Shown here piece after piece: positions 1 to 7,145 of a DNA stretch of 30,124 nucleotides (position 1 is the first letter of the stretch; each line of letters begins with the position of its first letter). Below the pieces are notes generated by a model. It did no database searches. It was given only the letters and a program-made list of their open reading frames with translations, and had not been told where the DNA came from. The position numbers and the translations under genes were made by a program. Source of the stretch: Erwinia pyrifoliae DSM 12163 (GTDB taxonomy: Bacteria > Pseudomonadota > Gammaproteobacteria > Enterobacterales > Enterobacteriaceae); assembly GCF_000026985.1 (NCBI RefSeq), contig NC_017390.1:1728697-1758820 (forward strand). Direction: 5' to 3'.

Positions 1-4
1 AAGA

Positions 5-92
5 TGGTGGTGAGAGAGGGGTTCGAACCCTCGATACGTTGCCGTATACACACTTTCCAGGCGTGCTCCTTCAGCCACTCGGACACCTCACC
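5..92 (-). tRNA. tRNA-Ser, anticodon GGA
   Basis: Read on the minus strand, positions 92 to 5 fold as an 88-nt class II (long variable arm) tRNA. The 7-bp acceptor stem starts GGTGAGG, the D-arm is typical of Ser, the anticodon loop is CTGGAAA with anticodon GGA (reads UCC/UCU), the T-arm holds GGTTCGAACCC, and CCA is encoded. It closely resembles E. coli serW/serX, and the nearby ycdY gene suggests the serX locus. The discriminator base before CCA is A (position 8), where I recall E. coli serine tRNAs having G. Confidence 0.95.
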
Positions 93-127
93 AGTTTGCC
101 GCCGCAATCAAATTGCTGACGTGCGCT

Positions 128-156
128 AATGTAAGTAAATCGTCTGCGGCGGTCAA
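128..156 (-). promoter_or_regulatory. sigma-70 promoter of tRNA-Ser
   Basis: On the minus strand, a -35 TTGACC (156-151), a 17-nt spacer and a -10 TACATT (133-128) lie about 35 nt upstream of the tRNA 5' end. The -10 is followed by a GC-rich stretch (AGCGCAC), as seen in stringently controlled stable-RNA promoters. Sequence inference only. Confidence 0.65.
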
Positions 157-322
157 CCGTCATTGCAGGAAATTATGCGCGTTTAGTCACTTTTAAAGCA
201 GTTTGCTGATTTAACCATCATCAGTGCAGTTTTATCAAAGCATTAACGCAAATCTGTCTCCACCATTTTGACGAAGGGTGCATAACGGTCGGTTTATTTT
301 GACTAGAAAATTGAGGTTAGCT

Positions 323-592
323 GTGGATCGTACCGACCAGATACCGCAACAGCGGGCGATAACAGGAACCGGCGCGCTGTTCTTTATTCAAACCTTTGCC
401 ACCATGGGCTTTGCGGTACTCTATTCCAGCCTGTTGCTGTATGCCACCAAACGGCTCGGTTTCAGCGAAGGGCAGGCCAGTACCATGATGGGAGTATTTG
501 GCGCATTCAACTACGGGCTGCACCTGTTTGGCGGCTATCTCAGCGGGCGTTTTCTTAGTAACCGTCATCTGTTTGTGCTTGGTATGGTATGA
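323..592 (+). pseudogene. truncated POT/PTR-type peptide transporter, N-terminal fragment
   Basis: This 90-residue fragment resembles the N-terminus of a proton-dependent oligopeptide transporter (POT/PTR branch of the MFS). A first helix (ALFFIQTFATMGFAVLYSS) is followed by LLYATKRLGFSEGQAS, then a second helix with FGAFNYGLHLFGGYLSGRFL, the usual TM1-TM2-TM3 layout. Family members are about 450-500 residues, so roughly 80% is missing. The stop at 590-592 follows LFVLGMV abruptly, and I see no downstream frame restoring the other helices. I chose the GTG at 323 because GAGG lies 6 nt upstream; a GTG at 278 is also in frame. A membrane protein this short is unlikely to transport anything. It occupies the interval where E. 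coli has ghrA and ycdX. Confidence 0.6.
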
Positions 593-598
593 CAAATT

Positions 599-1000
599 GT
601 GAAAACGGTGATATGCCATCGGGTCGTGTTGATATCGATCGTGGCTATTGATAAATGGCAATGGGGATGGCGCTGTTTCAATGCCCTTGCAGGGCTTGAT
701 TCTTTTTTTATCGCCCCTCATACTTATGCGCATATCTCCGCGCGCAGCAGCAGGAGTTCAGTTACCTCTCCCCGTCACAGCACCAAAAGAAGCACCAATG
801 TGTATCTGACGGCTTCACTGGTTGATAAAGCCCGTAGCATGGATATGAACCTCTCGGCTACGTTGGATAACCTTTTGACGCAAGCTATAGAAGCCAAAAA
901 GTATCAACGGGAGAAAGAAAAAGAAGATCTGCAAACGATGAATGTCTTTATGGCACAAGCCGGAATGCTTACGGATGATGAGTATTTCGGCAGCTTGTAA
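599..1000 (+). CDS. ccdA: CcdA-like antitoxin, start codon unresolved
   Basis: The last ~75 residues (from about position 776) resemble CcdA antitoxins. STKRSTNVYLTASLVDKARS fits the N-terminal ribbon-helix-helix DNA-binding part; then comes MNLSATLDNLLTQAIEAKK, and a charged C-terminal tail ending DDEYFGSL that would bind and neutralise CcdB. The gene overlaps the toxin start by one base (TAATG), as expected for a translationally coupled pair. The odd point is the 5' end: no ATG, GTG or TTG lies in frame close upstream of the conserved part. The nearest upstream start in frame is GTG at 599, which adds about 55 residues (for example KWQWGWRCFNALAGL) unlike CcdA. A GTG at about 811 would cut into the DNA-binding ribbon. 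Either the antitoxin has an unusual start, or its 5' end was replaced and it is damaged. Confidence 0.6.
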   Translation: MKTVICHRVVLISIVAIDKWQWGWRCFNALAGLDSFFIAPHTYAHISARSSRSSVTSPRHSTKRSTNVYLTASLVDKARSMDMNLSATLDNLLTQAIEAKKYQREKEKEDLQTMNVFMAQAGMLTDDEYFGSL

Positions 1001-1323
1001 TGCCTCGGCAATTCGATGTGTATCGCAATCCATCGGTCAAAAAGAACAGGCTTTGGCCGTTTTATCTTATTATCCAGAATGATTATTTTGATGATTTAAC
1101 CTCCCGGATCGTTGTTCCTCTGGTATCTGAACGTGACATTCATCTCAACCAGAAACGAATCACTCCCCAGGTCGTCATTCATAAAGAAGCTTATTATGTA
1201 TTCACCCCGGCCATCACTTTTCTGGAAACAAAGAAAATCAACCCATCAAATTTCGTCTGCAGCCTGGCTTCATCGGGAAATGAAATTATCTCGGCCCTTT
1301 ACGCCATCATCACCAATACCTGA
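1000..1323 (+). CDS. ccdB: CcdB-like toxin (DNA gyrase poison family)
   Basis: This 107-residue protein matches the size and layout of CcdB (F-plasmid CcdB is 101). The N-terminal strand QFDVYRNPS is followed by WPFYLIIQND, RIVVPLVSER, ITPQVVIHKEAYYVFTPAITFL and a C-terminal helix NEIISALYAI. CcdB binds GyrA and traps gyrase on cleaved DNA; F CcdB needs its last residues Trp99-Gly100-Ile101. Here the C-terminus reads IITNT with no Trp-Gly-Ile, so gyrase-poisoning activity is doubtful unless this branch uses other residues. It starts one base inside the ccdA stop codon (TAATG). Both genes have lower GC than neighbouring ycdY, which suggests horizontal acquisition. Confidence 0.75.
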   Translation: MPRQFDVYRNPSVKKNRLWPFYLIIQNDYFDDLTSRIVVPLVSERDIHLNQKRITPQVVIHKEAYYVFTPAITFLETKKINPSNFVCSLASSGNEIISALYAIITNT

Positions 1324-1401
1324 ATCTTTTCTGAAATACGCTGCCGCCTTACGCCCTTTTTGTGACATTGTCACGCGTAACTTCTTACGGAACTGAAAGA
1401 C

Positions 1402-1968
1402 ATGAATGAATTTTCCATTATCTGCCGCCTGCTTGGCTCGCTGTATAACCGCCCGCCGCAGGATGCGCTGCTGGCACCCCTGTTCACACTGCTGCGTGAA
1501 GGTAAGCTTCAGCAGCACTGGCCGCTGGAGCAGGACGAACTGTTAACTCGCCTGCAGCAAAACTGCGATCCGCAGCTGTTGGCAGACGATTACCACGCGC
1601 TGTTTGTTGGCAGCGAATGCAAGGTGCCGCCATACGGTTCGCAGTGGGTAAACGGTCCGCAAGAAGCCGACGTGCGGGCTTTTCTTAGCCAGCGCGGGAT
1701 GCCGCTGACCGACGCGCCCACCGACCATATCGGCGCGCTGCTGCTGGCCTCCTCATGGCTTGAGGACCAGTCAGAAGCCGACGAGTATCAGGCGCAGGTC
1801 ACGCTGTTTGACCGCTATCTGCTGCCATGGGCAGGCGCGTTTCTCGGTAAGGTGGAAGCGCATGCCGCCACCGCCTTCTACCGTACCCTGGCGGCAATCA
1901 GCCGTGAAGCGATTCAGGCGATGCGCGACGAACTGGCAGAAGACGTTGATGATGCAGGAGATAACTGA
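1402..1968 (+). CDS. ycdY: YcdY, TorD/DmsD-family redox enzyme maturation chaperone
   Basis: This 188-residue protein closely resembles E. coli YcdY (184 residues) along its length: MNEFSIICRLLGSLY at the start, PLEQDELLTRLQ, and VRAFLSQRGMPL, DHIGALLLASSWLEDQS and LLPWAGAFLGKVEAHA in the middle and C-terminal half. The TorD/DmsD family is all-helical and cytoplasmic and helps metallo-enzymes mature. In E. coli YcdY is linked to the zinc-dependent phosphatase YcdX and to swarming. YcdX, normally just upstream, is absent here, so its client may be elsewhere or lost. The acidic tail (DELAEDVDDAG) is typical. The start at 1402 matches the E. coli N-terminus. The stop is 15 nt from the end of the convergent transporter gene. 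Confidence 0.93.
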   Translation: MNEFSIICRLLGSLYNRPPQDALLAPLFTLLREGKLQQHWPLEQDELLTRLQQNCDPQLLADDYHALFVGSECKVPPYGSQWVNGPQEADVRAFLSQRGMPLTDAPTDHIGALLLASSWLEDQSEADEYQAQVTLFDRYLLPWAGAFLGKVEAHAATAFYRTLAAISREAIQAMRDELAEDVDDAGDN

Positions 1969-1983
1969 TCGTCCTTAGTGAAT

Positions 1984-2859
1984 TCAACGGCGGCGGAGGA
2001 GCGCGTGCATTTTCAGATTGCGCAGATTGATCACCGCCACCGCCGTGCCGGCAATCACCAGCAGTGAACCAGTGACTTTGAAAAGGTTCAGGCTGTCGCC
2101 CAATACGAAAACGCCCATCAGCACCGCCAGCACTGGGGTTAACAGCGAATAAGGCATGATCAGATTCACGTTATAGTGCTTCAGCAGGCTGTACCACAGC
2201 GAATAGGCGATAACGGACGAGGCGATGGCGCTGTACAGAATGGCAAACCAGCCACGCCACGAAGCGTGCATCAAAAGCGTAAGCTGGTGTGATTCGTTCA
2301 GCCACGAGGCGCATCCGACCAGCGGAATGGCAAACAGAGAAAGCCAGGCGGTCAGGGTCAACGGCGGGATCGACGGTGAGATTTTCACAATCAAATTGCT
2401 GGTCGCCCAGCCGCATGCGCTAAGCAGCAGCAGCAGCAGAACCCCCCAGCCCGGGATGGTCGGGCTGCCAGACAGCACCACCACGCCGCTCAGTGAAACC
2501 GCAATGCCCAGCAGTTGTACCAGCCGCAGCTTTTCTTTCAGCACCACCATCGCCAGCAGCATGGCAATTGGCGTGCCCAGTTGCACAATGACGGCTGCGG
2601 TTCCGGCATCGGTGTAGTTCAGGCCAACAAACAGCAGGGCGAAGTGCAAAAAGCCGAAGGTGAAACCCAGGGTGGCCAGATAAGGGATCTGCTGACGGGT
2701 CACGCGGGTAAAGGGCAGCAGAATAAGTGCCACAACCACAAAACGCAGGGTGATAAGCAGCAGGGGCGGCAGGTCGAGCAGCCCCCATTTAATCGCAATG
2801 TTATTGAATGCCCAGATGGACACCACCATTAAAATCAGCAAAAAATGACGCAATGCCAC
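1984..2859 (-). CDS. EamA-type (DMT superfamily) transporter
   Basis: This inner-membrane protein of about 291 residues has ten predicted helices arranged as two EamA repeats. Each repeat has the typical end, in the first LGTPIAMLLAMVVLKEKLRLVQLLG and in the second LLTPVLAVLMGVFVLGDSLNLF, where a Gly/Pro-rich helix is followed by an acidic-basic turn. DMT proteins export amino acids, their derivatives or other small metabolites; the substrate cannot be read from sequence. I chose the GTG at 2859 because AGGA lies 7 nt upstream and the first helix then begins right after ALRHF. A GTG at 2904 adds 15 residues but lacks a ribosome site. The gene is convergent with ycdY. Confidence 0.85.
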   Translation of the reverse strand: MALRHFLLILMVVSIWAFNNIAIKWGLLDLPPLLLITLRFVVVALILLPFTRVTRQQIPYLATLGFTFGFLHFALLFVGLNYTDAGTAAVIVQLGTPIAMLLAMVVLKEKLRLVQLLGIAVSLSGVVVLSGSPTIPGWGVLLLLLLSACGWATSNLIVKISPSIPPLTLTAWLSLFAIPLVGCASWLNESHQLTLLMHASWRGWFAILYSAIASSVIAYSLWYSLLKHYNVNLIMPYSLLTPVLAVLMGVFVLGDSLNLFKVTGSLLVIAGTAVAVINLRNLKMHALLRRR

Positions 2860-3058
2860 CGCAAAATCCTCAGTAAAACAAAGTTGTTTGGTTAATCCTG
2901 GCACGAAATGGCACCGGTGAAATGCCCTGAGCTGGGGTTTTTCCGCTAATGGATACTCAGTTGTTAAAAACAGCCGCGTAGCTGATGAACGCCCCCCTGG
3001 CGTACCTCGTCACTCTTTTTCGCTCTCGATGCTGATAGCGTACACGATCCCCCGCCGT

Positions 3059-3068
3059 GTGACGTCAC
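3059..3068. promoter_or_regulatory. palindrome GTGACGTCAC upstream of aldehyde dehydrogenase
   Basis: A perfect 10-bp palindrome lies in the divergent region between the EamA transporter and the aldehyde dehydrogenase, about 157 nt upstream of the latter. A related half (AACGTCAC) recurs near 3103-3110. It could be an operator, but no regulator is identifiable from sequence. Confidence 0.3.
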
Positions 3069-3151
3069 GTTTTTCAGCGTCCTGTCCTGTATTCCTTTCG
3101 ACAACGTCACAGTTCCTGCCGGGCGATCTGACATTCTCGCCGAGGTCGAAT

Positions 3152-3171
3152 AGGTTAACTAAAGGTTAACT
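3152..3171 (+). repeat. tandem AGGTTAACT direct repeat, 11-bp period
   Basis: AGGTTAACT occurs at 3152-3160 and again at 3163-3171, an 11-bp period of about one helical turn, 54 nt before the dehydrogenase start. Each copy contains the palindrome GTTAAC. Two phased copies just upstream of a gene suggest a site for a dimeric or cooperative regulator. The rest of this ~365-nt intergenic region shows no gene. Confidence 0.4.
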
Positions 3172-3224
3172 GATTGTAACCTTCAACCCGGCCACAGCGA
3201 TCGATACGCTACAGGAGAATGACC

Positions 3225-4745
3225 ATGCGCTATGCCCGTCCAGGCAATGATGATTCACTGATTATCCTTAAGCCCAGGTATGATAATTACATCAACGGGA
3301 AATTTGTTGCACCGGTTAACGGTGCCTGGTTCACCAATAGCTCGCCGGTAAACGGTTCGGTCATCGGCGAGTTCCCGCGTTCGGACAAAGAGGACGTTGA
3401 AAACGCGCTGGATGCCGCCCACGCCGCCGCCGATGCCTGGGGCAAAACCTCGGTTCAGGCGCGTTCGCTGGCACTGCTGAACATTGCCGACCGGATGGAA
3501 CAAAATCTGCAACGGCTGGCGGTGAATGAAAGCTGGGACAATGGCAAACCGGTGCGTGAAACCCTCGCCGCTGACCTGCCGCTTGCCGTAGATCACTTCC
3601 GCTATTTTGCCGGCTGCCTTCGCGCTCAGGAAGGAGCAGCCACGGAGATTGATGAGTTCACCGCCGCTTACCATTTCCACGAGCCGCTGGGCGTAGTGGC
3701 GCAAATAATCCCGTGGAACTTCCCGCTGCTGATGGCGGCATGGAAACTGGCCCCCGCGCTGGCGGCCGGCAACTGCGTGGTGCTGAAACCGGCTGAACAG
3801 ACGCCGCTGTCGATTACGCTGTTTGTTGAACTTGTCGCCGACCTGTTGCCAAAAGGCGTGCTGAACGTCATCCACGGTTTCGGGCGCGAAGCGGGGGAAG
3901 CGCTGGCTGCCAGCCCGCGTATTGCTAAAGTTGCCTTTACCGGATCAACCGCCACCGGCGGCCATATTCTTGAACTGGCGGCGAAAAACCTGATCCCGTC
4001 TACCGTTGAGCTGGGGGGTAAGTCACCGAACATCTTCTTCGCCGACATTATGCAGGCCGAGCCATCCTTTATCGAAAAGGCGGCTGAAGGGGTCGTGCTG
4101 GGCTTCCTGAATCAAGGGGAAGTCTGTACCTGTCCTTCACGCGTGCTGGTGCAGGAATCGATATATGAACCCTTTATGGCGGCGGTGCTGGAACGCATAA
4201 AAACCATCAAACGCGGCGATCCGCTGGATACTGATACTATGGTCGGGGCGCAGGCCTCGCAGCAGCAGTTTGACAAAATCCTCGCTTATCTGGAGATCGC
4301 AAGGCAAGAGGGCGCGCAGGTGCTAACGGGGGGAGAGGTGGAGAAACTGCCCGGGGATTTGTCCGGCGGTTATTACATCCAGCCAACGTTACTCAAGGGC
4401 AATAACCGGATGCGCGTGTTTCAGGAAGAGATATTCGGGCCGGTAGTGGGGGTAACTACCTTTAAAGATGAAGCGGAAGCGATTGCGCTGGCTAACGACT
4501 CGGTCTATGGCCTGGGCGTAGGCGTCTGGACGCGCGATATTAACCGGGCGTACCGCGTCGGGCGGGCGATCAAAGCCGGACGCGTCTGGATCAACTGCTA
4601 CCATCTTTATCCGGCACACGCGGCATTTGGCGGCTATAAAAAATCCGGTATCGGGCGTGAAACCCATAAAATGATGCTCGATCACTACCAGCAGACCAAA
4701 AATCTGCTGGTTAGCTATAGCGTACAGCCGCTCGGTTTCTTCTGA
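3225..4745 (+). CDS. AldB-like NAD(P)-dependent aldehyde dehydrogenase
   Basis: A protein of about 506 residues very similar along its length to E. coli AldB (512) and the acetaldehyde dehydrogenase/ExaC group, oxidising aldehydes to carboxylates. It contains [33 protein letters not shown] (the Asn of PWNFP stabilises the intermediate), the Rossmann turn [21 protein letters not shown] with the general-base Glu, and [11 protein letters not shown] with the nucleophilic Cys (Cys303 counting from the upstream ATG at 3219). The C-terminus ends in a long tail to PLGFF. I prefer the ATG at 3225: AGGAG (3213-3217) is 7 nt upstream, whereas the ATG at 3219 is only 1 nt away. An NCS1 permease follows on the same strand. 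In E. coli aldB answers to CRP, Fis and RpoS; the phased repeats upstream here may be a control site. Confidence 0.93.
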   Translation: MRYARPGNDDSLIILKPRYDNYINGKFVAPVNGAWFTNSSPVNGSVIGEFPRSDKEDVENALDAAHAAADAWGKTSVQARSLALLNIADRMEQNLQRLAVNESWDNGKPVRETLAADLPLAVDHFRYFAGCLRAQEGAATEIDEFTAAYHFHEPLGVVAQIIPWNFPLLMAAWKLAPALAAGNCVVLKPAEQTPLSITLFVELVADLLPKGVLNVIHGFGREAGEALAASPRIAKVAFTGSTATGGHILELAAKNLIPSTVELGGKSPNIFFADIMQAEPSFIEKAAEGVVLGFLNQGEVCTCPSRVLVQESIYEPFMAAVLERIKTIKRGDPLDTDTMVGAQASQQQFDKILAYLEIARQEGAQVLTGGEVEKLPGDLSGGYYIQPTLLKGNNRMRVFQEEIFGPVVGVTTFKDEAEAIALANDSVYGLGVGVWTRDINRAYRVGRAIKAGRVWINCYHLYPAHAAFGGYKKSGIGRETHKMMLDHYQQTKNLLVSYSVQPLGFF

Positions 4746-4757
4746 AAACGGGTCTTT

Positions 4758-4779
4758 ACGGGCCGGATTGGCGGCCCGT
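4758..4779 (+). terminator. hairpin after the aldehyde dehydrogenase, no U-tract
   Basis: ACGGGCCG and CGGCCCGT form a perfect 8-bp stem with a 6-nt loop, starting 13 nt after the stop codon. The following bases (TTGCCGTA) are not a T run, so it may attenuate or protect the 3' end rather than terminate fully. This leaves room for readthrough into the permease gene. Confidence 0.45.
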
Positions 4780-4955
4780 TGCCGTATTCAGCCCTGCCAT
4801 CATTACTCTTTCCTGTAGCGCTGAAAATTGCTGACTTATGCCGTTTATGGCACGGTGTTTTTTAGGTTGTACAGACAAGCGTGCACCACCTGATACGCAC
4901 AAAATAGCCTCATCCACCTCGGGCTGTGGCTGTTCCTCCAGACAAGGAGTTGGTT

Positions 4956-6371
4956 ATGTCCTTCAGTTCCACTTCGTCATCGGCTGAGCCGCAGTCACGG
5001 CGACTGATCGAAAGCCGCACGATTGATTATATCCCCGATGCCGAGCGCCATGGCCGGGTATTCAGCCAGTTCACCCTGTGGTTCGGCGGGAATTTACAGA
5101 TCACCGCCATCGTTACCGGCGCGCTGGCGGTGGTGCTGGGGGGCGATGTGGTGTGGTCGCTGGCAGGGCTGCTGGTGGGGCAACTGATCGGCGCGGTGAT
5201 TATGGCGCTGCATGCCATCCAGGGGCCGCGCCACGGCCTGCCGCAGATGATCACCTGCCGGACGCAGTTCGGCATCTACGGTGCCGCGATCCCGCTGGTG
5301 CTGGTGTGCATGATGTACGTCGGTTTTTCCGCTAGCGGCACGGTGCTGGCCGGCCAGGCGCTGGCCCACCTGGTCAACGTCAGCGACCGCAGCGGGATGA
5401 TGATATTTGCACTGATTATCATTATGGTGGCCATAGCTGGTTACCGTGTTATCCACGCGCTGGGGAAGGTCGCCAGCGTGGTTGGCGTACTGGCGTTTGT
5501 CTATCTGTTTGCCCGCCTGCTGCTGGAAAACGATCTCAGTGGGCTGTGGGATAACCGCCATTTTTCACTGCCGATGTTTTTGCTGGCGGTGTCGCTCGCG
5601 TCCTCCTGGCAGATCGCCTTCTGCCCCTATGTATCTGACTACTCACGCTATCTGCCGCGCACGGTATCGGCGCACAGAACCTTTCTGGCGGTATTCAGCG
5701 GTAGCGTGCTGGGCGCGCAATCATCAATGACGCTGGGGGTGATGGCGGCGGGGCTGGCCGGAAGTGCGTTCTCCGGTCATGAAGTGGGTTACATCGTCGG
5801 GCTGGGTTCCAGCGGAATGATGGCGCTGGTGCTCTATTTTGCCATCTGCTTTGGCAAAATAACCTTCACCACCCTGAACGCTTACGGCAGCTTTATGTCA
5901 CTGGCGACCATTGTGTGCGGCTTCCGCCAGCGCGCTGCGATTAGCGAAGGTATGCGGATGCTGTTTATTGTGCTGATGGTGCTGATCTCCTGTGGCATTG
6001 CCATGCTGAGTCAGCCTTCATTTCTCAAGTCCTTTACTCATTTCCTGTTGTTCCTGCTGGTTTTCTTTGTGCCCTGGAGTGCGATCAACCTGACGGACTA
6101 CTATTTTGTCACGCGCGGGCAGCTGGACATGGCGGCGCTAAGCGATCCTGACGGGTGTTATGGCCGCTGGAATGGGGTGGGGATGAGTACCTACGCGCTG
6201 GGCGTGCTGGTTCAGCTGCCGTTTGTCGCTAACGAATTCTACCAGGGCGCGCTGGTGGGATGGTTTGCCGGCAATGATATTTCGTGGCTGATTGGCTGGG
6301 TATTTACCGCATTGTGCTGGCTTGCCGTTAGCCGTTGGCGCGGAGAAGCGGTGGTGTGCTCCACCAGGTAG
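4956..6371 (+). CDS. NCS1-family nucleobase/cation symporter (purine-cytosine permease type)
   Basis: A 471-residue inner-membrane protein with about 12 helices. RTIDYIPDAERHGRVFSQFTLWFGGNLQ is the cytoplasmic entry and TM1 region of cytosine/purine permeases, followed by QGPRHGLPQMITCRTQFGIYG and, later, FCPYVSDYSRYLPR and PWSAINLTDYY. These match the NCS1 family (CodB, YbbW and fungal Fcy homologues), which import nucleobases, hydantoins or related compounds with H+ or Na+. The exact substrate is unknown. I chose the ATG at 4956 because AAGGAG (4944-4949) lies 6 nt upstream; an in-frame start at 4926 lacks one. It sits 210 nt after the aldehyde dehydrogenase in the same direction, so the two may be co-expressed. 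Confidence 0.85.
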   Translation: MSFSSTSSSAEPQSRRLIESRTIDYIPDAERHGRVFSQFTLWFGGNLQITAIVTGALAVVLGGDVVWSLAGLLVGQLIGAVIMALHAIQGPRHGLPQMITCRTQFGIYGAAIPLVLVCMMYVGFSASGTVLAGQALAHLVNVSDRSGMMIFALIIIMVAIAGYRVIHALGKVASVVGVLAFVYLFARLLLENDLSGLWDNRHFSLPMFLLAVSLASSWQIAFCPYVSDYSRYLPRTVSAHRTFLAVFSGSVLGAQSSMTLGVMAAGLAGSAFSGHEVGYIVGLGSSGMMALVLYFAICFGKITFTTLNAYGSFMSLATIVCGFRQRAAISEGMRMLFIVLMVLISCGIAMLSQPSFLKSFTHFLLFLLVFFVPWSAINLTDYYFVTRGQLDMAALSDPDGCYGRWNGVGMSTYALGVLVQLPFVANEFYQGALVGWFAGNDISWLIGWVFTALCWLAVSRWRGEAVVCSTR

Positions 6372-6417
6372 CCAGCGCCGGACCTCGTATTCGCATCCTG
6401 AAATATCCTGTAGCCTG

Positions 6418-6449
6418 ACGGCAGCGCGAGCACCATGTCCCGCTGCCGT
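6418..6449. terminator. 9-bp hairpin after the NCS1 permease
   Basis: ACGGCAGCG and CGCTGCCGT form a perfect 9-bp stem around a 14-nt loop, 46 nt after the permease stop. No T run follows. It may be a weak terminator or 3'-end stabiliser. Confidence 0.3.
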
Positions 6450-6526
6450 ACAGCGTGATAAGGATTAAACAGATAAATATCCCTTACTTTTATTGGCAAT
6501 AAACCGCCGGCAACGGAGAGCGGAGG

Positions 6527-7139
6527 TTGTCATCGACAGTCTTATTTCTCACTGCATCCTCGCTATTCAGTACCTATAGGGTAGGGCTGTATGACGGAGC
6601 CGACCCTCTGAAAAAGGCCGCCAATTTAGTGCCGGAACAGACAGGTAACGCGTTTTTCCCGCGTGTCGGTCACCTGTTCCATAAAGACCGCGCTATGGCG
6701 GTTGCCGCCACGCGTAAAAGCATCACTTGCTCATTTTTGAACAGCCTGTCTATTGTGGTGTTTACCTTTTTCTTTGCAGGCTATGTGGTGCGCATCCTGC
6801 TGGGCGAGGCGTTTCATGATTCTGCCAATGTTCTGCGGGTGGCCGTCTGTGGCTTTATCTTCGGCAACGTTTGCTATCCTGCCGGATGACAAATCCTTAT
6901 CCCGCACGGGCTGGCAAAGCAGCGTATGCATGTGATGTTTATCGTTTGGCTGATCAATATTCCAGTTTGCTACCTGCTGGCATGGCACTAGGGTGCTATC
7001 GGAGCCGCCAGCTCTCTGGTGCTGTCAGAGTTTCTGGTGTTCCCTGGCATTCTGCGCATTATGATTAAGTACGATCTGTTGAAACCTGTCTTGCCGAACC
7101 GCCGCAGTTTAAGCAGCCAGGCAAGCAACAGGGGTAAGC
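6527..7139 (+). pseudogene. decayed Wzx/RfbX-type polysaccharide flippase, C-terminal half
   Basis: Three reading-frame pieces together resemble the second half of a Wzx-type lipid-linked oligosaccharide flippase. From 6527: VGLYDGADPLKKAANL, AFFPRVGHLFHKDRAMAVAATRK, a transmembrane segment FLNSLSIVVFTFFFAGYVVRILLGEAFHDSANVLRV. A frame change near 6870-6900 leads to IPHGLAKQRMHVMFIVWLINIPVCYLLAWH, then an in-frame TAG at about 6988, then GAIGAASSLVLSEFLVFPGILRIMIKYDL. Full-length flippases are about 400-480 residues; the N-terminal ~230 are missing, and the frameshift plus stop show loss of function. No other polysaccharide genes are nearby, so it is an orphan remnant. GGAGG precedes a TTG at 6527, so a short protein could be made, but this is probably fortuitous. 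Confidence 0.75.
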
Positions 7140-7145
7140 ATGGGG

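Noticed and set aside
3255..3875. 206-codon frame antisense to the aldehyde dehydrogenase
   Set aside because: It shadows a strongly conserved gene; no motif or start signal is visible.
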